64,000 nt of DNA from Campylobacter jejuni (lineage in GTDB: Bacteria; Campylobacterota; Campylobacteria; Campylobacterales; Campylobacteraceae), in NCBI RefSeq assembly GCF_002179165.1, contig NZ_NFNY01000104.1, positions 1 to 64,000 of the forward strand, read 5' to 3'. The notes under the pieces were generated by a model. That model was not told the origin of the DNA. It was given only the letters and a program-made list of their open reading frames with translations, and searched no databases. This document shows positions 46,071-54,782 of this stretch, one piece after another. How positions within the stretch are numbered: the first letter of the stretch is position 1; each line of letters begins with the position of its first letter. The position numbers and the translations under genes were made by a program.

Positions 46071-46315
46071 TATTTCTCACTTATCACAAGCTCATAATCT
46101 TCAATCACGCTATTAACCAAAAGTTCTTCGCACATTTTTTTTACGCGTTCTTTTGCCTTGTTTTCATCATTTTCATTTAAATTCAATATGATCTGTTTAG
46201 CCACTCTTGCTTCTTTTATTTCATTAAAATTTAAAGATTGTAAAGCTTTCTCTATCGCTTTTCCTTGCGGATCTAAGACACCATTTTTTAAAAAAACATT
46301 TACAATTATTTTCAT
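46070..46315 (-). CDS. purS: Phosphoribosylformylglycinamidine synthase, PurS subunit
   Basis: 81-aa structural subunit that bridges PurL and PurQ. It has the family pattern VNVFLKNGVLDPQGKAIEKAL followed by the LNFNEIKEARVAKQIIL stretch and a final strand. It shares a base with purQ and lies 8 bases after purC. Confidence 0.95.
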   Translation of the reverse strand: MKIIVNVFLKNGVLDPQGKAIEKALQSLNFNEIKEARVAKQIILNLNENDENKAKERVKKMCEELLVNSVIEDYELVISEK

Positions 46316-46323
46316 TATATTCC

Positions 46324-47034
46324 TTACGCTAAAATTCTTTTTAAAACTTCTTCATAGGCCATTTTTACATTGCCTAAATCTTGACGAAATCTATCTTTAT
46401 CAAGTTTTTCATTGCTAAATTTATCCCAAAAACGACAACTATCAGGACTGATTTCATCTGCTAGCACAAGCTCATTATCTTTTGTTAAACCGAGTTCAAT
46501 CTTAAAATCTATAAGTCTTAAATTTTTACTATCAAAAAATGGAGTTAAAATGGCATTAATTTTTCTAGCCATTTCTTTAATTTCCTTAATCTGCATTTCA
46601 TTTTGAACCAAATTTAAAATCAAGCAATGCTCATCATTAATAAAAGGATCGCCTAAGGCGTCTTCTTTTAAACAAAATTCAACCAAAGCAAATGGTAAAA
46701 TTTCTCCATCTTTAATACCAAGTCTTTTGGTAAGCGATCCAGTGGCCACATTGCGAACAATCACTTCAATAGGAATGATTTTGCATTTTTTAACCACTTG
46801 CTCATTATCAGAAATAGTTTCAACTAAATGGGTTTTAATGCCATTTTTTTCAAGTAAATGAAAAAGCTCTGTGCTGATTTTACAATTTAAAGCTCCTTTG
46901 CCCGCTTCATTACCTTTTTTTTCAGCATTAAATGCGGTTAAATCATCTTTAAATTCGCTAATAAGAAGATTTTCATCTTCGGTTGCATAAAGTTTTTTAC
47001 CTTTTCCCTCATAAAGCAAATCTTTTTTTGTCAT
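46324..47034 (-). CDS. purC: SAICAR synthetase
   Basis: 236-aa enzyme that joins CAIR with aspartate in purine synthesis. Signatures are [15 protein letters not shown] at the N-terminus, [18 protein letters not shown] in the middle and [20 protein letters not shown] followed by [12 protein letters not shown]. It follows ctpA by 15 bases and precedes purS. Confidence 0.97.
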   Translation of the reverse strand: MTKKDLLYEGKGKKLYATEDENLLISEFKDDLTAFNAEKKGNEAGKGALNCKISTELFHLLEKNGIKTHLVETISDNEQVVKKCKIIPIEVIVRNVATGSLTKRLGIKDGEILPFALVEFCLKEDALGDPFINDEHCLILNLVQNEMQIKEIKEMARKINAILTPFFDSKNLRLIDFKIELGLTKDNELVLADEISPDSCRFWDKFSNEKLDKDRFRQDLGNVKMAYEEVLKRILA

Positions 47035-47049
47035 ATTTGTATCCTTTTT

Positions 47050-48375
47050 TTACTTGATATTTAAAATTTTTATCGCATCAATGGCTGATTTTAATTGCGC
47101 ATCATCATTTACTTGTTTTTGAGTAATGATATTTTTATCATTTTTTTGCTCTTTTTTATCTTCTTTTTTGCTTTCTTTATTGAGTTTTTCTAATTCGCTT
47201 TCCAAGTGTTGTTTTAAGTCGCTTTCTTTAATATTAAATCCATCTTCTTGAGTATTAACCTTTCCTGGAAACACTTCAATATCTGGTTTAACCCCTACAG
47301 CTTGAATAGTGCGACCGCTTGGCAAGTAATATCTTGCAATGGTTAATCTCAAAGCTTCTGTTTTATTAATAGGTATAATTTGTTGCACACTACCCTTGCC
47401 AAAGGTATTTTCTCCTATAATAATAGCACGCTTAAGATCTTGCAAAGCTCCACTTACAATCTCACTTGCACTTGCACTTCCACCATTAACAAGCACCACT
47501 AAAGAAGTATTTGAAATTTTCTTTTTTGGATCTGCTTTGTATTCTTGATTTTCACCCTCAATACGACCCTTTTGAGAAACAATAACACCTTTATCTACAA
47601 ATAAATTTACAAGTCCTATTGCCTGATTTAAAAGCCCACCAGGATTATTTCTAAGATCCAAAATTACCCCTTTAACTTTAGAATATTTTTTAAGCTCTTT
47701 GCTTGCAGAATCTACTACATTTTTATCAAAATTAGTCACCCTTAAATAAAGCATATTTTCATCTTCTATTAATTTGGCATAAACACTTTCCACCTTAATA
47801 ATATCTCTTGTTAAAACAATATCAAAAGGTTTGGTTGCACCTTTTCTGAAAATAGTTAATGTGATTTGTGTTTTTGGTTTTCCACGCATTTTATCCACAG
47901 CATCATTTAAATTTATACCTAAAGTTGCTTCATTATTAATCTTTAAAATAATATCACCTGACTTAATTCCTGCTTTATCAGCCGGAGTTCCTTCCATAGG
48001 TGAAACAACAGTCAAAGCCCCATCTTTCATACCTACGGTAATGCCCAATCCACCAAATTCTCCATTGGTTTGAATTTTCATATCATTAAAATCTTTTTCA
48101 TTTAAAAAAGAAGAATGTGCATCAAGATTACTTAGAAGCCCTGATAAAGATTTATCCACCAAATCACTAATATTTTCATCATCAACATAATACTGTTCAA
48201 CTATTGCTAAAGTTTTAGTTAATTTATCCAAAGCTTGAAGCCTTTGCTCCATTTTTTCATTATTGTCTGTTTTTGCTTGTACACCACTAATCAAAATAGT
48301 GCAAAAAACTAAAGAACTCATCAAACCTGCTGCCAAAGTGGCCAAAAATAATTTTGTTTTCAAATCAAACTCCAT
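47050..48375 (-). CDS. ctpA: C-terminal processing peptidase (CtpA/Prc family)
   Basis: 441-aa exported serine protease. Signal or anchor segment at residues 6-34, PDZ domain at about 95-170 (GGLGITVGMKDGALTVVSPM, then GTPADKAGIKSGDIILKIN), then the S41 peptidase core with LDLRNNPGGLLNQAIGLV, catalytic Ser in GGSASASEIVSGAL and Lys in GENTFGKGSVQQI. The C-terminal 60 residues are Lys/Glu-rich and low-complexity. It heads the run that continues into purC and is divergent from the metal-regulator-type gene. Confidence 0.95.
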   Translation of the reverse strand: MEFDLKTKLFLATLAAGLMSSLVFCTILISGVQAKTDNNEKMEQRLQALDKLTKTLAIVEQYYVDDENISDLVDKSLSGLLSNLDAHSSFLNEKDFNDMKIQTNGEFGGLGITVGMKDGALTVVSPMEGTPADKAGIKSGDIILKINNEATLGINLNDAVDKMRGKPKTQITLTIFRKGATKPFDIVLTRDIIKVESVYAKLIEDENMLYLRVTNFDKNVVDSASKELKKYSKVKGVILDLRNNPGGLLNQAIGLVNLFVDKGVIVSQKGRIEGENQEYKADPKKKISNTSLVVLVNGGSASASEIVSGALQDLKRAIIIGENTFGKGSVQQIIPINKTEALRLTIARYYLPSGRTIQAVGVKPDIEVFPGKVNTQEDGFNIKESDLKQHLESELEKLNKESKKEDKKEQKNDKNIITQKQVNDDAQLKSAIDAIKILNIK

Positions 48376-48522
48376 AATTTATAAATATAAAAGATAAATT
48401 TTAGTAAAAATTGCTTAAAAAATCGTAAATTAGCTTATTTTTTAATATGTAACTTTTTTTTATTTTTTATGTTAAAATATTGTTAATATTTATTTTTGTT
48501 AATTTTTATTAAGGAAAAATCA

Positions 48523-48813
48523 ATGGATAAACATCGACACACTCATTCTCATTCTCCAAAACATCTCAAAGCTATTAGCAACCGATTAAGTCGCATTATA
48601 GGACATTTAGAAGCTATTAAAAAAAAGGTGGAAAGGGATGAAGATTGTAGTGAAATTCTTATCCAACTTGCAGCAATTAAATCGGCTGTTAATAATACGG
48701 CAAAGGCGGTCCTTAAAGAACATTTGGCTCATTGTATGTATCATGTGGCAATAGAAAAAGATACTCAAAGTATAGAAGATTTAAACAAGGCTATTGATAT
48801 GTTTGTAAAATAA
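48523..48813 (+). CDS. CsoR/RcnR/FrmR-family transcriptional regulator
   Basis: 96-aa all-helical DUF156 repressor. I start it at 48523 because AAGGAAAA lies at 48511 and the in-frame ATG nine codons earlier adds only a short tail. Residues Cys42, His67 and Cys71 form the C-H-xxx-C pattern that binds Cu(I) in CsoR. The N-terminus is unusual in having a His-rich stretch (KHRHTHSHSPKH, residues 3-14), which resembles extra metal ligands in Ni or Co sensors such as RcnR or InrS. No efflux gene is adjacent, so the target is unknown. It is divergent from ctpA and may control that gap. Confidence 0.85.
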   Translation: MDKHRHTHSHSPKHLKAISNRLSRIIGHLEAIKKKVERDEDCSEILIQLAAIKSAVNNTAKAVLKEHLAHCMYHVAIEKDTQSIEDLNKAIDMFVK

Positions 48814-48874
48814 TATTTTAACTCAATACTTTAAAGAATATATTTAATTTTATTGCAAAAATTTTATAAAATAA

Positions 48875-48904
48875 CTTGACATTAATCGACTAAAGTTATA
48901 TAAT
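48875..48904 (+). promoter_or_regulatory. clpB promoter with HAIR-like HspR operator
   Basis: TTGACA (48876-48881) and TATAAT (48899-48904) are 17 bases apart, a near-perfect sigma-70 promoter. Overlapping the -35 is CTTGACA-N7-ACTAAAG (48875-48895), which matches the HAIR consensus CTTGAGT-N7-ACTCAAG at 11 of 14 arm positions. HspR is known to repress clpB in C. jejuni. Confidence 0.75.
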
Positions 48905-48933
48905 AGCACTCATATAAAATAAAAGGAGAAAAA

Positions 48934-51507
48934 ATGGCAAATATACAAGAATTTTTAACCGATAATATGCTTTCAAATGTAGAAAGTGCTGCTTCTTTAG
49001 CAATACATTCTAAAAATAATGAAATTGTTCCATTGCACCTTTTTTGGGCTTTAGTTGTAGATAGCCAAAGTATTTTAAATCAAATTTTTAATAAATTAAA
49101 TATTTCCAAAGAAGCTTTAGAGCTCGAAGTTAAAAGCAAAATTTCAAATCTTGCCACAAGTTCTAATGTGAATCGTGAGAATGTGCGTTTTTCTAGCGAC
49201 TTTATCAATTCCTTAGAAAGCGCAAAAGGCTTGATGAGTGCTAATGGTGATAGTTATTTGAGTGTGGATACTTGGCTCATTAGTGAAAGTGATAAAAATC
49301 CTATCAAAGAAATTTTATCTAAATTTATAGATATTAAAGAATTTCAAAAAGAGCTTCAAAGCTTAAGAGCAGGACGCAAAATAGACAGCAAAACAAGTGA
49401 TGAAACCCTAGATAGCTTAAATAAATTCGGTATTGATTTAACCGCAAAGGCAAGCGAAGGAAAGCTTGATCCCGTAATTGGCAGAGAAGAAGAGATTGAA
49501 CGCGTGATGCAAATTCTTATACGCAAAACTAAAAATAACCCCATACTTTTGGGTGAACCAGGGGTTGGAAAAACGGCAATTGTGGAAGCTTTAGCACAAA
49601 GAATTGTCAAAAAAGATGTGCCAAAATCTTTGCAAAATAAAAAAGTCATAGCTCTTGATATGAGTGCATTAATCGCAGGAGCAAAATATCGTGGAGAATT
49701 TGAAGATAGACTCAAAGCGGTGGTTAATGAAGTCATAAAAAGCGAAAATATCATACTTTTTATTGATGAAATTCACACCATAGTAGGTGCAGGAGCTTCT
49801 GAAGGAAGTATGGATGCGGCAAATATCTTAAAACCAGCACTTGCAAGAGGAGAACTTCACACCATAGGTGCGACAACTTTAAAAGAATACCGCAAATATT
49901 TTGAAAAAGATGCGGCCTTGCAACGCCGCTTTCAACCTGTAAATGTGGGTGAGCCTAGCGTAAATGAAGCTTTAGCAATGCTAAGAGGTATTAAAGAAAA
50001 GCTTGAAATTCATCATAATGTTACTATAAATGATAGTGCTTTAGTGGCTGCTGCTAAGCTTTCAAAACGCTATATTGCGGATCGTTTTTTACCCGATAAA
50101 GCGATTGATTTAATCGATGAAGCCGCGGCTGAGCTTAAAATGCAGATTGAAAGCGAGCCAAGTTCTTTAAGAAAAGTGCGTAAAGACATAGAAACTTTAG
50201 AAGTGGAAAACGAAGCTTTAAAAATGGAAAATGATGAAAAAAACCAAAAAAGGCTTGATGAAATTTCTAAAGAATTAGCCAATTTAAAAGAAAAACAAAG
50301 TGCCTTAAATTCACAATTTGAAAATGAAAAAGGCGTTTTTGATAGTATAAGCTTAAAGAAAAAAGAAATTGATAGTTTAAGAAATGAAGCTATCTTAGCA
50401 AAAAATAAAGGCGAATTTCAAAAGGCAGCAGAATTAGAATACGGCAAAATTCCAGAATGTGAAAAAGAAGTGGTAAATTTAGAAGAAAAATGGAAAAAAA
50501 TGAGTGAAAATGGAGTTTTGCTTAAAAATCAAGTCGATGAAGATTTAGTCGCTGGAATTTTAAGTAAATGGACAGGCATTAGTGTGCAAAAAATGCTCAC
50601 TTCTGAAAAACAAAAATTCCTAGAAGTGGAAAAACATTTAAAAGAAAGTGTTATCGGGCAAGATAGGGCTTTAAGTGCTTTAGCAAGAGCCATTAAACGC
50701 AACAAAGCAGGACTTAATGCGGATAATAAACCTATAGGAAGTTTTTTATTCTTAGGTCCAACAGGAGTAGGAAAAACGCAGTCGGCTAAGGCTTTAGCAA
50801 AATTTTTATTTGATGATGAAAAAGCAATGATCCGCTTTGATATGAGTGAATTTATGGAAAAACATAGCGTTTCAAGGCTTTTGGGTGCACCTCCAGGATA
50901 TATAGGACATGAAGAAGGTGGAGAACTTACCGAAGCAGTGCGTAGAAAGCCTTATAGCGTGCTTTTATTTGATGAAGTTGAGAAAGCACACAAAGATGTG
51001 TTTAATGTGCTTTTGGGAATTTTAGATGATGGTAGGGCCACAGACAGCAAAGGCGTAACGGTGGATTTTAAAAATACCATTATTATTTTAACTTCAAATA
51101 TCGCATCAAGTGCTATTATGAATTTAAGCGGAAAAGAACAAGAAGATGCCATTAAAAGCGAACTTAAAGCCTTTTTCAAGCCTGAATTTTTAAATCGCTT
51201 GGATGATATTATCACCTTTAATCCACTTGGCAAAGATGAAGCTTATGAAATCGTTAAGCTTTTATTTAAAGACTTGCAAATTAGTTTAGAAAATAAAGGC
51301 ATAAAGGCAAATTTAAGCGAAAACGCTGCACTTTTAATTGCTAAAGATGGTTTTGATCCTGATTTTGGTGCAAGACCTTTAAAAAGAGCAATTTATGATC
51401 TTGTAGAAGATAAACTAAGCGATATGATATTAGCGGATGAACTAGGCGAAAATGATGAAATCATCATCGATACACAAAACGATGAAATTATCATTAAAAA
51501 GGCTTAA
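48934..51507 (+). CDS. clpB: Chaperone/disaggregase ClpB
   Basis: 857-aa AAA+ disaggregase that resolves aggregates with DnaK. N-terminal domain at about 1-145, first ATPase with [15 protein letters not shown] and [17 protein letters not shown], coiled-coil M domain at about 395-530 (which separates it from ClpA/ClpC), and second ATPase with [14 protein letters not shown] and [18 protein letters not shown]. The ATG is preceded by AAAAGGAG. It is a single gene with its own heat-shock-type promoter and terminator. Confidence 0.97.
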   Translation: MANIQEFLTDNMLSNVESAASLAIHSKNNEIVPLHLFWALVVDSQSILNQIFNKLNISKEALELEVKSKISNLATSSNVNRENVRFSSDFINSLESAKGLMSANGDSYLSVDTWLISESDKNPIKEILSKFIDIKEFQKELQSLRAGRKIDSKTSDETLDSLNKFGIDLTAKASEGKLDPVIGREEEIERVMQILIRKTKNNPILLGEPGVGKTAIVEALAQRIVKKDVPKSLQNKKVIALDMSALIAGAKYRGEFEDRLKAVVNEVIKSENIILFIDEIHTIVGAGASEGSMDAANILKPALARGELHTIGATTLKEYRKYFEKDAALQRRFQPVNVGEPSVNEALAMLRGIKEKLEIHHNVTINDSALVAAAKLSKRYIADRFLPDKAIDLIDEAAAELKMQIESEPSSLRKVRKDIETLEVENEALKMENDEKNQKRLDEISKELANLKEKQSALNSQFENEKGVFDSISLKKKEIDSLRNEAILAKNKGEFQKAAELEYGKIPECEKEVVNLEEKWKKMSENGVLLKNQVDEDLVAGILSKWTGISVQKMLTSEKQKFLEVEKHLKESVIGQDRALSALARAIKRNKAGLNADNKPIGSFLFLGPTGVGKTQSAKALAKFLFDDEKAMIRFDMSEFMEKHSVSRLLGAPPGYIGHEEGGELTEAVRRKPYSVLLFDEVEKAHKDVFNVLLGILDDGRATDSKGVTVDFKNTIIILTSNIASSAIMNLSGKEQEDAIKSELKAFFKPEFLNRLDDIITFNPLGKDEAYEIVKLLFKDLQISLENKGIKANLSENAALLIAKDGFDPDFGARPLKRAIYDLVEDKLSDMILADELGENDEIIIDTQNDEIIIKKA

Positions 51508-51512
51508 ATTCA

Positions 51513-51548
51513 AAGAAAGTAGATGCTCTACTTTCTTGCTTTAATTTT
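51513..51548 (+). terminator. Terminator of clpB (11-bp stem)
   Basis: AAGAAAGTAGA (51513-51523) pairs perfectly with TCTACTTTCTT (51527-51537) across a 3-base loop just after the clpB stop codon, followed by a TTTAATTTTT run on the plus strand. Confidence 0.8.
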
Positions 51549-51662
51549 TCAATCAAGCAATTAATTTCAAATGGCAATTTGAAATGTTCCACTTTTTTAT
51601 AATGCTTTTATTTACTTTTATAAAACTTTATCCTAATTTATAGCTTAAATGATTTTTTATTT

Positions 51663-51816
51663 TTAAGCTTCTTCGCAATCCACATAGTCTTCTAATTTAG
51701 GCAAAACTAAGCTGGGGTTCATTCAACCAAATTTTGTGTTCTCTTTTATAAACTCTCGCGATTTTTAACAATACAAAAGGCATTTTAATTATATCCTTTA
51801 GACTTTAAAATTTAAT
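51663..51816 (-). pseudogene. Gene relic: frameshifted fragment of a probable Campylobacter sugar-transferase-like (DUF2972-type) protein
   Basis: Minus-strand reading from about 51813 gives KDIIKMPFVLLKIARVYKRE then HKIWLNE. At the CCCC run near 51715 the reading must shift frame to continue as NPSLVLPKLEDYVDCEEA before a TAA at 51663-51665. Joined, the segment resembles the stretch of Campylobacter DUF2972-type proteins with a KEHK-x-WL-x-ENP-x-LxLPxLExY pattern; this is from memory and unverified. Both ends are missing, so it is a decayed internal fragment. It lies in the 789-base gap between clpB and pbpA. Confidence 0.45.
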
Positions 51817-51824
51817 TCATATTT

Positions 51825-52194
51825 TTAAGAGAGCTGATTGTAATTTCTTTCTTTGATACCTATTAAATTATTAATCAAATGATTATTTTTATCAATTTTA
51901 TTTTCCACAAAAACCAATTTTTATGTAGATTATTTAAAATATTTCAAGAATGTTCAATAAATTTTAGGATTAAAAAATGAACTTTTTTAAAAGCAAATAC
52001 AAAATCGTCAAAATTATACTCCCTATGCAATTTTAAAAACTCATTAGATACTCTGATAAATTCAGAAATGGTTCTTATCTAAAATATTTTATTTTGAACT
52101 TCTCTATAAGGAAATTTGGCGTATAAAATTTAAATAATATTTTTTTCATGACTACACTTCTATTTCTATAACACTTCCAGAAGTAATAAAACAT
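51825..52194 (-). pseudogene. Gene relic with several stops and frameshifts (unrecognised protein)
   Basis: From ATG 52194 (or 52149) on the minus strand the reading begins MKKILFKFYT, shifts frame, and gives YAKFPYREVQNKIF, an in-frame TAG, IRTISEFIRVSNEFLKLHRE then YNFDDFVFAFKKVHFLI, a TGA near 51946, and after another shift LVFVENKIDKNNHLINNL then IGIKERNYNQLS with a TAA at 51825. The amino-acid text is protein-like across all breaks, which random AT-rich DNA would not give. It is downstream of pbpA on the same strand. I do not recognise the family. The rest of the gap, about 51549-51660 and 52195-52296, holds nothing I can support. Confidence 0.45.
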
Positions 52195-52296
52195 TATATT
52201 ATTTTTCCTTGAAAAGCAATATTTATTATTTAATTGCTTATTAATACGCCATAAATAACATTATCATTTCATCTTTTGCAAAATTATAAATCACAA

Positions 52297-54231
52297 CTAA
52301 AATAAAATCTCACTTTCATTAAATTTTATACTCGATCTTGGTAAAGGCGATTTAGTAGTATAATAAGCACTTTGACCTTTATAGCTCCCACGATGAACTC
52401 CATTTGGAATGCTAAATTTTCTTGTAGTGTTAGGAAATTTCTCTAAATATTGAGTTAAAAATTCTCTAAATACGGGTGCGGAAGTCCTAGCACCACCTTC
52501 AGTATAACGCATAGGTTTATTATTATCGTTTCCATACCAAATAAGCGCTTCAATTTCTGGCGTTATCCCGCAAAACCAAGCATCTACATTCTTATTTGTT
52601 GTGCCCGTTTTTCCTGCTATATCTATACCCGCAACCCTTGCATTGCGTCCCGTCCCATTCTCAACAACACTTTTCATCATATCTAAAACCAAAAAGCTTT
52701 GCGCCTCATCACTAACTTTACGCTCGCTTGAGTTAAATTCCATTAATATTTTACCCTTTTTATCTTGAACCTGCTTTATGATTTGTGGTTCTTTAATCGC
52801 TCCATAATTTCCAAACATAGTATAAAATTTAGAATATTCTAAAGGCGAAATTCCAAAACTCCCTAAAACAATAGATAAATTAGGCGGAATATCTCTACTA
52901 AAACCGAATTCCATAAGCTTTGAATAAAGCACATCAAGTCCCATATCTAAAGCAAGATTTATGGTGGCTAAATTTCTTGATCTTGTTAAAGCCTCTTTTA
53001 ATGTAATCAGACCAAGAAATTTACCTCCATCATTTTTAGGCTTCCAATCTTTATTATCCCCTGCTCCACCTTCGAAAATTCTAGAAATATCTGCAATTTC
53101 ACTCATAGGAGAATAGCCCAAATTTATAGCTACTTGATATACAAAAGGTTTAAAAGAACTTCCAGGCTGACGCATACTTTGGGTAGCACGATTGTAATTA
53201 CTTTTTGCATAATCAACACCCCCTACCAAAGCCAAAACATCGCCACTTTGATGATTTACAACAACCATTGCTCCATTTAAAGTACTAAGATTTGCATCTT
53301 TATCTCGTTTAATGATTTCATCATAGCCAAATTTTAAAGCATTTTGTGCCATTTCTTGCACATCTAAATCCACATTTAAAATAATCTTATAACCACCGGT
53401 TTTTAAATCTTTGATACTAGAACTTAATTGCTTTATCACCTCATCGACCACATAAGGAGCGGCATTTTGCGTTAAAGTATCATCATAAACTTGTGGAATT
53501 TCTTTAATGGTTTCATCATATTCAGCTTTTGAAATCCAACCTAAAGAATACATTCTTGCAACAACATTATTAGCCCTTGAAATAGAAAGATCTAAATGCT
53601 TAGTAGGATCATAGCTACTTGGTGCTTTTGGCATACCCACAAGCATAGCGATTTCTTTAAGACTTAACTCGCTTAAATCTTTATGAAAATATCCCTTTGC
53701 CGCAGTTTTTACTCCATAATATCCATGCCCAAAAAAGATATAATTTAAATACCTTTCCAAAATTTGCTCTTTGGTTAAAATAGTTTCCATTTTATAAGCA
53801 AGCAAGGCTTCGCGAATTTTACGATTGATTGTTCTTTCGGGGCTTAGTTCTGTATTTTTAATGAATTGTTGAGTAAGAGTTGAAGCACCCTCCATAGTCT
53901 TTCCACCACTTTTTATAATTTTAACGATTGCCCTAAAAATGGCATCAATATTTACTCCATCATGCTCAAAAAAACTCGTATCTTCAATAGCTACAAGTGC
54001 TTCTATAAGGCGTGGGGGAAATTCATCATAGTTGGCATAAAAACGATGTTGTTCAAAAATATTTGCCACTAATTTGCCATTTCTATCGTAAATTTGGGTT
54101 GTAAGTGGAGGTTTATATTCTTTAAAAGTATAGTCTTTAGCGTCTGCACTTGCAAAAAGATAAGTCACATAAATAACGCCCGCAATAATAAGTAAAACAA
54201 AAAATGAAAAAATATATTTTAAAATTTTCAT
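52297..54231 (-). CDS. pbpA: Penicillin-binding protein 1A (bifunctional)
   Basis: 644-aa class A PBP. N-terminal membrane anchor at about 5-28; glycosyltransferase domain with LVAIEDTSFFEHDGVNIDAI and EGASTLTQQFIKNTELSPER; transpeptidase domain with SxxK in MRQPGSSFKPFVYQ, SxN in LTRSRNLATINLAL and KTG in IAGKTGTTNKNVDAWF. It polymerises and cross-links peptidoglycan in the periplasm. It overlaps maf upstream by 4 bases. The downstream gap contains gene relics. Confidence 0.95.
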   Translation of the reverse strand: MKILKYIFSFFVLLIIAGVIYVTYLFASADAKDYTFKEYKPPLTTQIYDRNGKLVANIFEQHRFYANYDEFPPRLIEALVAIEDTSFFEHDGVNIDAIFRAIVKIIKSGGKTMEGASTLTQQFIKNTELSPERTINRKIREALLAYKMETILTKEQILERYLNYIFFGHGYYGVKTAAKGYFHKDLSELSLKEIAMLVGMPKAPSSYDPTKHLDLSISRANNVVARMYSLGWISKAEYDETIKEIPQVYDDTLTQNAAPYVVDEVIKQLSSSIKDLKTGGYKIILNVDLDVQEMAQNALKFGYDEIIKRDKDANLSTLNGAMVVVNHQSGDVLALVGGVDYAKSNYNRATQSMRQPGSSFKPFVYQVAINLGYSPMSEIADISRIFEGGAGDNKDWKPKNDGGKFLGLITLKEALTRSRNLATINLALDMGLDVLYSKLMEFGFSRDIPPNLSIVLGSFGISPLEYSKFYTMFGNYGAIKEPQIIKQVQDKKGKILMEFNSSERKVSDEAQSFLVLDMMKSVVENGTGRNARVAGIDIAGKTGTTNKNVDAWFCGITPEIEALIWYGNDNNKPMRYTEGGARTSAPVFREFLTQYLEKFPNTTRKFSIPNGVHRGSYKGQSAYYTTKSPLPRSSIKFNESEILF

Positions 54232-54779
54232 AGATAAGCCTTTAGCGTTTTAGTATCAAGCCCTAAAGCAGTGCTTAAATTTCCTGTTTGTTTATAAATA
54301 TAATTTTTATGAAAACCCTCGCACATAATTACTCCTGCTTTTCCTTTAAAAGTACCACTTTCCACATATTCTTTTAAAGTATTTTCATTAAATTCTTTAA
54401 AATAAAGCGTGGTTTTTGAAAGAGAAAAAATACGTTTTTCCTTGCTATTTAGCAAAAAAGCACTTAAAATGCTTGCCTTGTAATTATTTTGTAAAGCAAG
54501 CATTTCATAGGCCTCCTCTTTGTCTTTTGCCTTGGTTAAAATTTTATCATTTACACAAACTATACTGTCAGCAAAAAGTAAAATTTCATCTTTAAATTCA
54601 TCTTTAAAATGATTTAAAAATTGCTTTTCTTTTTCTAAAACAATTTTTTGCACATAAAGACCAGGAAGTAAGTTTTTGCTTAAATTCTCATCATAATCAA
54701 AACCAACTTGCCTAAAATCAATATTAGCAACTCTAAGTAAATTTGCCCTAGAAATAGAACTTGAAGCAAGGATTATCAT
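54228..54779 (-). CDS. maf: Maf-like nucleotide pyrophosphatase
   Basis: 183-aa house-cleaning NTP pyrophosphatase of the Maf/YceF/YhdE family. N-terminal LASSSISRANLLRVANIDF, the Asp in LLFADSIVCVND and the SGTFKGKAGVIMCEG loop fit the family; the C-terminal GNLSTALGLDTKTLKAYL closes it. The substrate (dTTP/UTP or m7GTP) cannot be decided from these motifs. It sits between alaS (3-base gap) and pbpA (4-base overlap). This is the pyrophosphatase, not the motility accessory factor also called Maf in Campylobacter. Confidence 0.9.
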   Translation of the reverse strand: MIILASSSISRANLLRVANIDFRQVGFDYDENLSKNLLPGLYVQKIVLEKEKQFLNHFKDEFKDEILLFADSIVCVNDKILTKAKDKEEAYEMLALQNNYKASILSAFLLNSKEKRIFSLSKTTLYFKEFNENTLKEYVESGTFKGKAGVIMCEGFHKNYIYKQTGNLSTALGLDTKTLKAYL

Positions 54780-54782
54780 ATT

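Noticed and set aside
48496-48522. Nine-residue extension of the CsoR-type regulator
   Set aside because: AAGGAAAA lies between the two ATGs and fits the second one.
51975-52034. Plus-strand mini-frame MNFFKSKYKIVKI in the clpB-pbpA gap
   Set aside because: It is antisense to the minus-strand relic, which has the more protein-like reading, and lacks a ribosome site.
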